The notes beneath the pieces were generated by a model. It had not been told where the DNA came from, searched no databases, and was given only the letters and a program-made list of their open reading frames with translations. From Desmodesmus armatus (taxonomy: Eukaryota; Chlorophyta; Chlorophyceae; Sphaeropleales; Scenedesmaceae): a stretch of 64,000 nt of DNA. The position numbers were made by a program, and so were the translations under genes. The stretch covers positions 257,001 to 321,000 of the forward strand of contig VIIQ02000089.1 of the NCBI GenBank assembly GCA_007449985.2. The letters run 5' to 3'. Shown piece after piece: positions 39,935-51,400 of the stretch (positions are counted from its first letter, which is position 1; each line of letters starts with the position of its first letter).

Positions 39935-40265
39935 TCCCCTCCGAGGGGAATTTTGGGCCAAAATTGGCTGGCTCTGCAACAACGCCCCCAGTGTGCTCGA
40001 CATGGGATGGTGCCTCTGCAACACCCGCACTGGTAGTGGCCCCACCAAGGTTGAATGGCTCCACAACACCCCCGCTGCGCTCACCAAAGTTGAGTGGCTC
40101 TGCAACATCCCTGGTGCCCATGACAGGGGTTGGTGGCTCTGCTACGCCCCCAGTGCCCTCCACATCAAACAGAGGATCTGCTGCGCCCTCAATGTGCTCG
40201 ACATGTGATGGTGGCTTTGCAGCAGCCCCAGTGCCCTCGACATTGGACGGTGGCTCTGCATTGCA
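39935..40265. repeat. Degenerate minisatellite, period about 60 bp
   Basis: Units of roughly 60 bp contain ggctctgcaacacccccagt, ctcgacatgg and similar words. Both strands stay open; the minus strand reads VEGTGGVAEPPSxVEHTGGV-type repeats of about 20 residues. Without splice sites linking it to a gene I treat it as a repeat. Confidence 0.6.
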
Positions 40266-40330
40266 AACACAGACACCAGACACACACGCTCAGCTCGGAG
40301 CAGGTGGGTGTCTGGTGCCTGTGTTTGCAA
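40261..40330. repeat. Hairpin next to the minisatellite
   Basis: ttgcaaacacagacaccaga (from 40261) pairs with the segment ending gtgtttgcaa at 40330; 25 of 27 bases match across a 16-nt loop. Confidence 0.85.
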
Positions 40331-40397
40331 CCACCACCCCACCCCACCCCACCGGCACCAGCACAATCCTGACACACCCACTGGGTGGTACTCCTAC

Positions 40398-43300
40398 TCA
40401 TAGCACCACGATACATGCTGTTTTGGCTGCTTGCAAGTCCAAATGCTGATACAAGGAAAACACAGCACCCGGTGCGACCACTGCCACAGCTTGCAAACCG
40501 CGACAGCTGCACAGGCCTTCACGCAGTGCGGGGGTGCTCCATATGAGCATACTCAACCAACCGCTGCAGCGCAACCGCCTTGGCAAGCCGGAACCCACCT
40601 CGCCGCACACCCTGCTCCACCCCCTCCTCCCCCTCTCCCTCGCTCTCCTCCCCTCCATGCCAAAGGTTACGTCATCGCCCTCGTCACTGATGCCGCCGAC
40701 GTCACCAGCCGCCAGGGCGGCAGCAATGGCGTCATCGTCGTCATCATTTATGTCATCGCTGTCGGGGATTACGTCATCATCGTCATCGGATAGTGCTGTG
40801 TCATCTGCCTCTGCTTCGTTGTAGTCATCGCCAAATAGGAGCTCCCTGCCACCACCTGAAGATCACACGGTATATGTGCAGCAGCAGCATCAGCAGCGAC
40901 TGGATGTTAGTTTACTTATGTTCAACACATGTGTACAGCCTCTGGAAGGCTCCCTGCCATGCTTGTGGGGGTCTGCTGTGTTAGCTCCCAAACTTTGTTA
41001 CATGATGTAACAAATCAGTTGATTTGTTACATCATGTAACAAATCAACTCGACATCATGTGCTGCCATGCATGGTATGCCGTGCGCTGAGCCGGTGCATC
41101 TCAGACAACTGCTGTCTGACAGCATGATATACATTGTGTCACGCCTGAATGACTGTGTGTGACAATCAGATTGAGCCGCAATGTGCATATGCTCTGCTCT
41201 ATATGCATGTTTCTCTGCTTCACATGTATCATGAGTCATTGGTGTAGAGCTTTTAACACATGCCAGCATCATGATGCGCTCACAACTGCCAAAGGGTGGA
41301 ACCCAGTAAACAGGAACCCTGGGCAAAAGCTTTTGAAAGCTCAAAATAAGACTGCATTTTTGCGAGGCCCAACCCACCTGGTGTGACTGAGGTGATGAAG
41401 TAGGCAAAGCGGCCCAGGGCGCTGTGTGCAGGGAAGTTGGCGGGGGGCAGGTTTGCCGGGCTGTGCTCATGCTGGTGCTCAGTGGAGTCGCTGCTGTCAG
41501 TGCCGACAGCAGCATCTGCAGATGCGGGCCCAATAAAGCGCAAGCAATTTGCAATTTGATGCAGGCACATCAGCAGTAGTAGTAACAGATGCCACACCAA
41601 CGTTGCGCGACCGTCACGGTGAGCTTCAGCTCACAGACAAATCAGGCAGCCCGGTAGGTGAACCAATGCATGGCAACCACACATGCGCAAAGAGTATGCA
41701 ACTTACAGGATCAATCATTGAATGCCTGCTGGTGGCTAAGGGCATGGCATGTATGCTGCTGTCATTGCCCATCCAACTGACACCAAAGGTTGAAGCAGGA
41801 GGGTGTGGTTCGGAGGCCATATGCCGGTGTGGCTGCCAGCCGTAAGCCACATGTTACAGTCACCCTTGCCAGGTATTGCACATGCCCATGCACACATTTT
41901 GCTTGCTCGCTTACGTCCGTAATCATCAAACCCTTCATCCGCAGATCCAGTCCCCGCAGCAGCACCCAGCTGGGGGTACCCTCCACTCAGGAACCTCCCA
42001 GCACCCTGCTTCATCCTCCCCCACCCCCTCTTCAAACCCTCCACCATAGCCCCTGCAGCAAAGCCAGTGCCTGCTGCTGCTGACCCCACCCCCCTCTGCA
42101 CCTGCTCTCCACTGGGCAGGGCCACCTGAGCAGCATGCACCACATTGGCGGCTGCATTGCTGCCAGCCGCCGCCGCATTGCTGCCAGCATGGCGCGCAGC
42201 CGCCGCGGCATTGCTGCCAGCCGCCGCCGCACTGCTGCCAGCCTGGCGTGCAGCCGCTGCAGCCGCCGCGGCGCCGTGCCGCAGCTGACGACCTCCCCTC
42301 GTTGCACCACCCCTCGCTTGCTGCGCAGCTGCACGCAACCCTCCCCTGCCTCCCAGAGCCCTGGAAACCCAGGTAGGTACAACCCTGCTAAACCCTGATC
42401 CCAAAAACGCCTTCCCCCCTGCCACAGGGCGCAACAGGAGGTAAACCCCAGGGCCGACCAGCGGCACCGCAAGCATCGCTGCCCCGAGCAGCAGCGCGCC
42501 GGGGAGGCTTTGCGCGATTTCAACGCCGCAAGCGCGCGCGTCATTCACGACCAGAAATGGGCTCATAAGAGTAAGGAGTGAGAGGTCGACGGTCATGACG
42601 TGGATGGCCCTGCTGTGGCTGAAGAGGAAGCCGAAGTGGGCCCAGGTGGCTGGGGTGGCGGCGAGGCAGAGGGCCAGTAGGAGGGCAATGGAGGCTGTGA
42701 TGATGGCGGGGAGGAGTCGGCCTTCGTGCTGCCTCTGGAGCCACAGGGCATTGCCGGTCTGCAGGGATGGGTGGGGGGGGGGTGCGAGGGGGGGGGGAGT
42801 GAGTATGAGGGAGGAGGCACTATTGGTGTGGTCAAAACCGTGTGCCCGCTGACACATAGCGTGCATGCGGGGGGGGGGGGGGGGGGAGGCAAAGGGCCAG
42901 CAGGAGGGCGATGGAGGCTGTGATGATGGCGGGTAGGAGGCGGCCCTCGTGCTGCCTCTGGAGCCACAGGGCATTGCCGGTCTGCAGGGATGGGTGGGGT
43001 GGGGTGCGAGGGGGGGGGGGTGGGGAGGCAGGAGGGAGTTTGAGAGTGACATTGCCACTGGTTTGGTCAAAACCGTGTGCCCACTGACACATAGCGTGCA
43101 TGCGCGGGGGGGGGGGGGGGGGGAAGGGCCAGCAGGAGGGCGATGGAGGCTGTGATGATGGCGGGTAGGAGGCGGCCCCCGTGCTGCCTCTGCAGCCACA
43201 GGGTGCTGCCAGTCTGCAAGGAGAGGCGGGGGGCCAAGGGAGTAGGAGTGCCAGTCAATGAGCTGGGGTTGCTACTGATTGGCTGATTAGAAGTAAGCCA

Positions 43301-46300
43301 AGCATGTGGTGATGTGCGGCTATTGACCAAAGCGGGTGCAGGGGGATAGGGAGTAGGCTGGGGTGGCGGCAAGGCAGAGGGCCAGCAAGAGGGCACTAGA
43401 GGCTGTGATGATGGCGGGTAGGAGGCGGCCCTCGTGCTGCCTCTGAAGCCACAGGGCATTGCCGGTCTGCAAGGAAGGGGGAGGGGCAGGGGAGTAGGAG
43501 TGCCAGTGAGTGAGCTGGGGTTGCTACTGATTTGGTCCAACTGCGAGTAATCCAAGCATGTGAAACAGGGTGCAGGGAGATGGGGAGTAGGCTGAGGTGG
43601 CGGCGAGGCAGAGGGCGTGTAGGAGGGCAATGGAGGTGGTGATGATGGCGGGTAGGAGGCGGCACTCGTGCTGCCTCTGCAGCCACAGGGCATTGCCGGT
43701 CTGCAGGGATGGGTGGGGTGGGTGGGGGGTGGGGGGGGGGGGTGGTCCCAGGGGGGGGGTGGAGTGAGTATGAGGGTTGAGTCACCATTGGTTGGTCCAA
43801 ACTGTGTCTGCCCGCTGACAGATAGCGTGCATGCAAGAGAGGGGGGGGGGCGAGGCAGAGGGCCAGCAGGAGGGTGATGGAGGCTGTGATGATGGCGGGG
43901 AGGAAGTGCCCCTCGTGCTGCCTCTGGAGCCACAGGGTGCTGCCGGTCTGCGAAGGGGGGGGGGGCGCAGGGGAGAAGAACTGCCAGTGAGTAGGTTTGC
44001 CACTGATTGGATTCGAAATAAGCCCAGCATTTGGTGGGCCGCCCTCCGGGTGATGTGGTAATGAGCGCGAGGCACCTTCAGGCTGCTTCCAGGCTGGAAG
44101 CTGGCAGCTCAGCTGGCAGTGCACTTATAGTACGGTTTGTTGTAATACTGAACAATATGGATTTGGGGGCCGCGCATGGTCTGATCAGCTAAATTGACTT
44201 GCTGGCAGCACGTGCATAGGCGGCAGCGTATGCATACTGACAGTGCAGCACTCACCAGGCACTCACCTTGGGCCCCCTTCCAGGTCCAAAGCAAAGTGCA
44301 GCAGCAGCAGAGTGCACGCCTTGAGAGCAAAACATGATGAAATGATAAAAAAGAATGATAAAATAAAGCAGCACAGCTCACCAGGCGTGCAGGCGGCATC
44401 TTCTGGCTCCTGCCAGCTCCTGTGCGTGGCCTCCAGCGTGCCAGGTAGCTCAGCAGGGCAAATGCACCAGCAACGTATGAGAGGGCCAGGTGGGGCCACA
44501 TGGCAGGCTGCAGGGGCGGCAGCAACAGCGTGGCATGAAAACAGTGTGAGGCATGCAATAATACTACCTGCACTTCCGCACAGCCTCCGCAGCCTCACAC
44601 CAAAGGATTTTTGAAACCGACAGACATCGTTGTCAGTGAGTAGCAGCTGCAGGTGTCTGCATGGGCTTTGGCCGGCTGAGCACTAACAACAAAATAGCTC
44701 AGCAGGGCAAAGGCACCAGCGATGTACGACAGGGCCAGGTGGGGCCACATGGCAGGCTGCATGGGGGGCAGCAGTGGCAGGGTGACATTCATACAGTGTG
44801 TCATGCATTGCACTGTGTGAGAGCTGTCAACAAATTTGAAGCATGTGACAGTGTAAGGGTGTGTATTGCTTCCGAAGTGCCGGGCACACCCTCCCATCAG
44901 CAGGTGTCTCGAGATCGGAAGAATGCGCTGCCTGCAGGCTGGCTATCCCTGCTGCATTCTTCTTGCTGAGACTCCTCTGGGCTGCAGCTCGGAACTGCAT
45001 GTGGTTCAACCAGTGGCCGCCATGATGGCCTCTACAATTTCAAGACGCCTCGTTGATGTGTTGGCTGCGCAGTTTATCCCGCATGCGGCGCTCGAGCATC
45101 TCCCACATGGCTACAGGTATCTACTGATAGCAGCATGATACTTCTGTTAGCTGCCACCTGGCAGCATTGTTGGTAGAGAGATTCTATCCTCTAGAATCCT
45201 CACCTTGCCGCCGTGGCTGCGCAATGTAGGCCCGGCATGAGGCAGTCGAGTATCTCTAAATAAGCAGTGATATCTCAATGATCCTGCTAGACATCTGACT
45301 CCAGCTTGGCAAGCTGTCTGTACCACAGGCTGTGCATGTTTGCCTCCCTAAGTCACGCTATGGCATGCGGCTCACCTTGCCCCCGTGGCTGCGCAATGCA
45401 GGCCACATCAGGCAGTTGAGTATGAAGGGGAACAGCCCCAGCAGGTTGAACATCACAAAGGCCAGGGCGTTGTCGTAGAAGCCACGGGACAGCAGACGCA
45501 GGTCGTGCCGCAGACCAAGGGCGTTGGGAGCCAGCAGGAACGCATAGCCTGCATGCATTGAGGGGGGGGGGTGGCGATAACGGGGTGAGGGGGGAGGGGG
45601 CTGAGACCGGGTAATAGGCAAGGCATGGGGCTAGCAAGAGCAAGAGGTGAGGGCACAGTTGAAGGTCGTGGCGCAGACCAAGGGCGTTGGGAGCAAGCAG
45701 GAACGCATACCCTGCATGTGCGCAAGTGCAGTACAGCACAGTACAGTTGTACAGTGCAGTAAGATTGCGCAGTACCTGTAAAGTGAAGTTGAACAGCACA
45801 CAGTACAGCAACTTGCTATAAACCTTTGTTTGAGACATCATGTCCCATGGGACGGTCCCACCCTCAGCACTGGCCACGGAGCCTCGGTCTCAAATAGGTC
45901 ACAAGGACTCCTGGCACTCAATTGCAAAAGGACAATCGCAAGAACCAGCAGGACAGCAAGGGGGCGGGGCATGGTGGCAGGAACGGAAGGGCGGAGATGG
46001 CGCTTCGCTGACTCTTGGATTCACAGTGCCACTCTATCACTGTACGGTAGCAGGAGGGACCGAGACCCCATGTCCCAGGCAAGGGTCTGCTGATTAGTAG
46101 GTTGCAAGATGCGCTGTACGTGCGCATTCCTGTTGCTTGGCAGCACAATACCCGATGCCATGCTGCATGGTGCAGCATCTTTTATGCTGTTGAAGACTTT
46201 AGGCCTTCAAGGCACTGAGTGCCAAAGTAACACTCACCAAGCAAGGCAGCGCACAGCGCCGCTGCCAGGCCCTTGACCAGCTTCACACGTTGCTGCCAGG

Positions 46301-47601
46301 AGCCCAGGCTGAGGGTGCCCAGGCTGGGCAGGTCGTGCAGTGCCTGACCAGCAGCATCAGCAAGACCTGCGCAAAGGATGAGAGGGGGGGTGAGGGGGAT
46401 ACCAGAGTGAGTGGTGTGACGTCAGCCTGGCTGAGCCTGTGCAAGGCCCAGGCTGGGCAGGTCGTGCAGCGCCTGACCAGCAGCATCAGCAAGGCCTGCG
46501 CAAAGGGGGGAAGGCAGGGAGGCGGGCCGCGGCCGGGGGGCACACGACTGTGAGTAGGTTGAGGGGCAGACTTGTGGAGGGGGGGGGGCTTGATCCCACA
46601 GGTGGGGTGACGCGTGGTTGGTGCCGCCGGCGTCGGCAACATCGTGCAGCGCCTGACCAGCAGCATCAGCAAGACCTGTGTAACGGGGGGGGGGGGGGGG
46701 GAGGTGAATGAGGGGAAGGGATCAGGGGTGGGTGAGTGGGAGAGGGAGGGGGGTAAGAGGGGGGGGGGAGTGAGTGGTGTGGCGTCAGCCTTTGCAAGGC
46801 TGGGCAGGTCATGGAGCGCCTGACCAGCAGCATCAGCAAGGCCTGCGCAAGAGGCCGGGGGTGAGGGCAGAGGGGGTGGGGGGGGTGCATGTGAGTGGGC
46901 CGAGCAGAAGACCTTTCAGGGAGAGGGGGGCGCAAAACCCTGTGTCGCTTGCCCGCATGTCCCCCATGCCAGCAGGGTACACTTCTCCTCCCTCATCACA
47001 AGTGCCCATCGGACCAGCTGAGCTCACCACAAGGCGCACAAAGCCCATGCTGACAAACTGACCCAAAATACAAGCACCAACGCTGGTAACAGTGGGGTGT
47101 GTGTGCTACGAGTCCCCTAGCCTACCAGCATGGCATCCCCCCCTTCCAGAGCTCTTCACCCACCTGCCAGCCCCATATCGCTTGCCAGCCTGTCCCCCAT
47201 GCCAGCAGGGTACACCTCTCCTGCCTCATCATACACCATAGGACCCACTGGCCCAGCAGGTGATGCGCCAGCATTATGCAGCTTCCTCTTCACGCCATCC
47301 CTTGCTGCTACAAATCCTGCAGCAGCAGCTCCAGCTGCTGTCTTTGCGGCGGCGCCGATACGAGCAGCAGCGGCCGCTGCCGGGTCTGTTGGTGCTGCTG
47401 CGGGGTGTAGCAGCTCTGGGGTTACTGGTCCATGGTGGGCTGATGCCCGTGTGCGTGCTGACTTGGGGGTCTGTGCTGCTGTATCAGCAGCATAAGGGCC
47501 ATCTCCATATGGGCTGCAGCAGACAAGGAGAATCCTCAGACGTCCATATGATGATGCAGATTACTGAATTCAAGTGTTGGATTGGCCTGTTACCTGCTCA
47601 T
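40398..47601 (-). CDS. Multi-pass membrane protein, cyanobacterial/plastid type, with acidic tail
   Basis: Exons: 47601-47594 (tentative, ATG AGC AG), 47513-47164, 46366-46238, 45548-45376, 44507-44382, 42758-41915, 41515-41378, 40855-40398; phases match and give about 741 residues. Membrane segments include ALAFVMFNLLGLFPFILNCL, LALSYVAGAFALLSYL, LPAIITASIALLLALCLA, VMTVDLSLLTLMSPFLVV and LGAAMLAVPLVGPGVYLLL. The order YAFLLAP, FNLLGLFPF, GAFALLSYL, IHVM, GPGVYLLLRP resembles unnamed cyanobacterial membrane proteins with plastid homologues, so a thylakoid or envelope location is inferred. The N-terminal region is Ala-rich. After the last helix come an Ala/Gly-rich stretch (AAAAARQAGSSAAAAGSNAA) and an acidic tail (DDDDDVIPDSDDINDDDDD). 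An open frame 5' of the tentative start (FATFSPKSISTSATACEHWL) could be transit-peptide sequence from a longer first exon. Function is unknown. Confidence 0.68.
40994..41043. repeat. 24-bp perfect palindrome with 2-nt centre
   Basis: Arm 40994-41017 (tttgttacatgatgtaacaa and atca) and arm 41020-41043 are exact reverse complements around gt. Each arm contains the smaller palindrome gttacatgatgtaac. It lies in the last intron of the membrane-protein gene and is AT-rich. Confidence 0.95.
42895..43955 (-). repeat. Five acceptor-side copies of membrane-protein exon 6
   Basis: The exon start (TGNALWLQRQHEGRLLPAII) with its CTGCAG acceptor recurs upstream of the exon at about 42895-42985, 43132-43218, 43383-43470, 43609-43705 and 43860-43950. 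Spacing is about 230-250 bp and poly-C of the coding strand lies between. Flanking intron words (gcgggcacacggttttgacc type) are repeated too, so the unit is exon plus intron. Confidence 0.92.
44693..44772 (-). repeat. Acceptor-side copy of membrane-protein exon 5
   Basis: PAMWPHLALSYIAGAFALLS recurs about 240 bp upstream of the exon, with ATGCAG acceptor, and then diverges. It is in frame. Confidence 0.88.
45040..45720 (-). repeat. Copies of membrane-protein exon 4 on both sides
   Basis: An acceptor-side fragment (YAFLLAPNALGLRHDL) lies upstream at about 45663-45716. Donor-side fragments (ALRSHGGKV region) lie downstream at about 45200-45252 and, weaker, 45060-45105. Confidence 0.82.
46445..47025 (-). 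repeat. Copies of membrane-protein exons 2 and 3
   Basis: The exon 3 start (GLADAAGQALHDLP) with acceptor recurs upstream at about 46445-46505, 46640-46685 and 46793-46855, with poly-C of the coding strand between. A donor-side copy of exon 2 (DEGGEVYPAGMGDM) lies at about 46955-47025. Confidence 0.88.
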
Positions 47602-48431
47602 TGCAGCAGCCCGGTGAGTTTTCTGTTGTCGCTGTTTCTTAGTGCAGTGTAGCCAGTGCTCACAAGCGGTTGCGGAGGTTGATATACTTTTTGGAGAAAA
47701 CGTTGCAAAAGCTACAGTGACCGAAAGTGAGGTTGCAACACTGCCAGAGACGTTCTTCCGCTGCTACGCAGGTGTGACGCAATCACACGTCATGGGTTGG
47801 AAGGTGAAATTCGACTAACAGGTTCCGTAATCGTTTTCATGAAGGCGAATAATGCTGTTTGCGTTGCGCTGTAAGGCGTGCGACTCGTGGAGGACCCTAC
47901 TTTGACCGGCTGGCTTTGACCTGCAACAACAGGTGTGGTGACACGCGAAGGAAGGTTGCCCACCCATTCAGGCGCTGGAAAAATTGCAGTCCCGATATCC
48001 AGTCGCAAACAATGGCTGCAACCCAGGACAGCATACTTGAGCCCAACCCTGCACCTTGTGCAGGTGCCTGGCGACACCTCAGCGCAGTGACAGCACGCAA
48101 CAAACCTTCCGAACAAGCTCTGCGTCCCAACGCTGTCCCACACACCAAGCCTGCAGGACTCGATCCACACCCCGCGCTTCAGCGCTTGAAGTGTTTCATG
48201 TTTGCGACTATCGTGTTCATGGTCATCCCCTTCTCCTGCGCAATGCCGCCAAACGGCACGAACCGCAACGGCTGCGCTGCGCCCGCTGCGAAGTCCGGCA
48301 GGCTGCCTGCACCAGCACCTGCGGCAAGGGTGCCCTGGGTGCGCCCCACCTGATCACACAGCGCTGTCCAACACACCACCCATCAGACCACCCACCACCA
48401 CCAGACTCCACCCACACCTCCCGTGATACCC
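47602..48431. other. Intergenic: promoter side of the membrane-protein gene
   Basis: The region holds the upstream side of the membrane-protein gene, possibly a further first exon (an open frame reaches back to about 47770), and at 48182-48345 a duplicate of the terminal exon of the next gene. No separate gene is supported. Confidence 0.45.
48182..48345 (-). repeat. Downstream duplicate of a terminal exon
   Basis: The end of the neighbouring gene (AAGAAQPxRFVPFGGIAQEK to HFKR and stop) recurs about 250 bp downstream of the copy at 48432. This is the third terminal-exon duplication in the window. Confidence 0.9.
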
Positions 48432-51400
48432 TCAGCGCTTGAAGTGCTTGCGGTTTGCAACAATCGTATTCATCGTCATTCCCTTCTCCTGCGCGATGCC
48501 ACCAAACGGCACGAACCGCACCGGCTGCGCTGCGCCCGCCGCGATCAGCGCCTGCAGGCTGCCTGCGCCAGCACCTGCGGCAGATGGTGCCCTGTTTGCC
48601 TTGCGCGGTGGCTTTGCTGCATCGTTCCAGTTTTGCTGGCAGCGCTTGGTCTCATCTGGACTGAGGGGCTTGAAGGTCATCAGGGAGTACATGTCAACCT
48701 GTAGCAACAAGGTAAATGGTGCATAAGTGTGTAAGGCCCTTGGAAGACTATGGGGTTGCAGGCCAAAGAGGATCATACATCTGTTATCAGATGTATCGCA
48801 TCGATGCAATCAAAGCATGGGTGCCAAGCAGCAACCAACAGAGCACCTGTACTGCTTGCCGCCTGGCAATGCGCATGTAAATTTTTGAATGCAGTCCTCC
48901 ATGTATTGAGTAACCACAACACTTCAAGCCAGGATGCTGACATCAAGCTGGGCACCTGGAATAATCATGTGATCACCAGTGTGGATGATTCCATCATGAC
49001 GACCACACTGGTCAATGTATGGCCCCACAGTATCAATATATGAACCCACATTATCAATGTATGACCCCACAGTGATCACCAGTGTGGATGATTCTATCAT
49101 GACGCCCACACTGGTCAATGTATGCATTCTCCAGTTGTGCTACTGTACCCACCTTTGCAGAATTGGTTGCGGAGTATGGGTCTGGATACTGCACCTTCCA
49201 TGGGCCTTGCCGTCGCCAACAACCACACAGGACGGCAGGGGGTTCTGCGGCAGACACAGCAGCAAACATGAGGCGCTTGTAACAACATTTGAGCATGCAA
49301 GGGGAGCTGCCGGTGCTATTACTACCCCAGCCTCCTACTGAAGCCCAATAAAGCACGTCAACACCCCAGCCCTACTACTGTTTAGGCATACACCCAACCC
49401 CAAGCTCAAACGAACTGCCCCTCACCTCCACCGCCATGGTCTGTGCCGCTGTGATGAAGTTGTAGCTGTTTGATGGGGGTGACAGGGGCCGCTTGCCGAT
49501 GGGTGGCAGGTCACACCAGCAGCCCTCACTGGGTGGGGGGCCCTTGAAGGTGGCAGCATGCAGGGTGGCTGCTGCTGCAGGGGAGTCATCCACAGGCTTT
49601 TTACCCTTGTTGGGCTGGATCATCCTGTACACATGTACAGTGACATGTGCAGTACAATACAGTACAACACAAGACAATCAGTCAGCCAGTCAGTCAGTCA
49701 AGCCGCCAAGTCAGTGAAGTCACCGTGAAAACCCCTCCCCCATCCCACCTGGTGATACACAAAAAGCAGTCAGTACAGTGCAGTGCATGCAGGGTGGCAG
49801 CTGCTGCGGGTGAGTCATTGACAGGCTTTTTGCCCTTTTTCGGCTGGATCATCCTGCACACGTGCATTGACAACTACAGTACAGCACAAGACTGTCAGTC
49901 AGCTGCAGGAAGATCATCCGATGATCCCCGCAGCGGGGTTTTCGCCCATTTGACCTGGATCATCCTGCATGCAAAACAGCGCAATACAGTCAGTCAGAAA
50001 GTCAGTACAGTGCATGCGTGGTCGGTGCTGCAGGGGAGTCACCACAGGCTCCTTCCCTTTGTTGGGCTGAATTCTCCTGCGCGCAGTCCATGACAAGTAC
50101 AGTGCAGGACAGTAAACCGGCAAGTAAGGACAGTACAGTACATGCAGGGTGGGTGTTGCGGCGGGGGGGGGGGGGGGGGCGTTGTCAACAGGCTTCTTGC
50201 CCTTGTTGGGCTGATTCATCCTGCAGCTGCTGCAGTGACAGCAGCACCCATACATTTTTCCAGCCACGCCATGCATTCTTGTCAGCTGTCATCCTGATGC
50301 TGCTGCTGCTGCCCCCCCAGCCACCACCTTCCGCTGACATAACTGCTAGTCACCCTGCAATCACCACCCACAAGTTTCCCAGCCATGCATCCTGGTCAGC
50401 TATCGACCTGCTGCTGCTGCTGCTGCTGCTGGTGACCTGTGTCTCACACCTGCCCCCCAGCCGCCACCTTCTGCTGACATGTCAGCCCACATCCAATCAC
50501 CACCCACCTGTTCCCCAGCCATGCATCCTGGTCAGCTATCGACCTACTGCTGCTGCTGCCCTGCTCCCGCCCCTCCTGCAGCACCCTCTGCTGCATTATT
50601 GCAAACAGGTCCTGCCTTCCTCTGCTGCTGGCAGGGTCAGCTGCATGGCCCTTGCCCTTGGCCGGATCGATCTGGATGTTGCCTAGCCAGGCATCACTGG
50701 CTGGGGGACCTGCGGTACAACAACAGCAGCGGTACAATACGGTACAAGGCAGTGCAATAAGTGCAGCTGAGTGCAGTACGATAGCGCACCCCATACATAA
50801 TCCCCTCCCCCCCCCTAACCCTCCCACCCACACACATTGACACGTCCTGTTCCCCTCCTTTACACACACTTGGCTACCCACCTGGTGAAGTCTGTGCCAG
50901 CAGCTGTGACATGTCAGCTGCACGCTTGGGGTCTGTAGGGGGAGACAGCGCCCGCTTGCCCTTTGTGGGGTCAATCTGAGCGCAACAGTAGACGCAAGAC
51001 CAAAAACACCAGTGAGCAAACACACATCAGACTTCCTGTGCACGACTGCCAAGAGGCCAACACCCGCAACGATGCGTCACCACACTACCAAGTCTACACC
51101 TCTACAGTCATATGAAGCATTCCAAATATGGCATACAATTACTCGCCATGGCAAAACACAGCACGCCACGCCATAGCACACAGCACGCCGCACCTGTATG
51201 TTGCCTATCCATGAGTCCACCCCTCCTGCCTCCGTGCCCTGCAGCAGCCCAAACAGGCCGTTCCTGCCCTCCTTCATAGGCGCAGGCAGGAACTTCTTCC
51301 CAGTGGGTTTGGAGGTGTTGCCACGGGGGTGGGGCTGGCCTGCGCATGGGAGTGAGTGTGTGTGGGTGGACAGGAAAGAGTGAGGGCGAGGGAGGCGATG

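Larger units (their letters stand above)
38859..40397. other. Intergenic region upstream of WDR3
   Basis: It contains the WDR3 promoter and 5' UTR (from 38859), no convincing gene, a degenerate minisatellite (about 39935-40265) and a hairpin (40261-40330). Short ORFs at 38.8-39.5 kb lack family features. Confidence 0.5.

Noticed and set aside
44262..44340. Extra exon (ACTLLLLHFALDLEGGP) in the membrane-protein gene
   Set aside because: It begins at an AG and ends at a GT, but its phases (0 to 2) do not fit the flanking exons, which join directly in phase 0.
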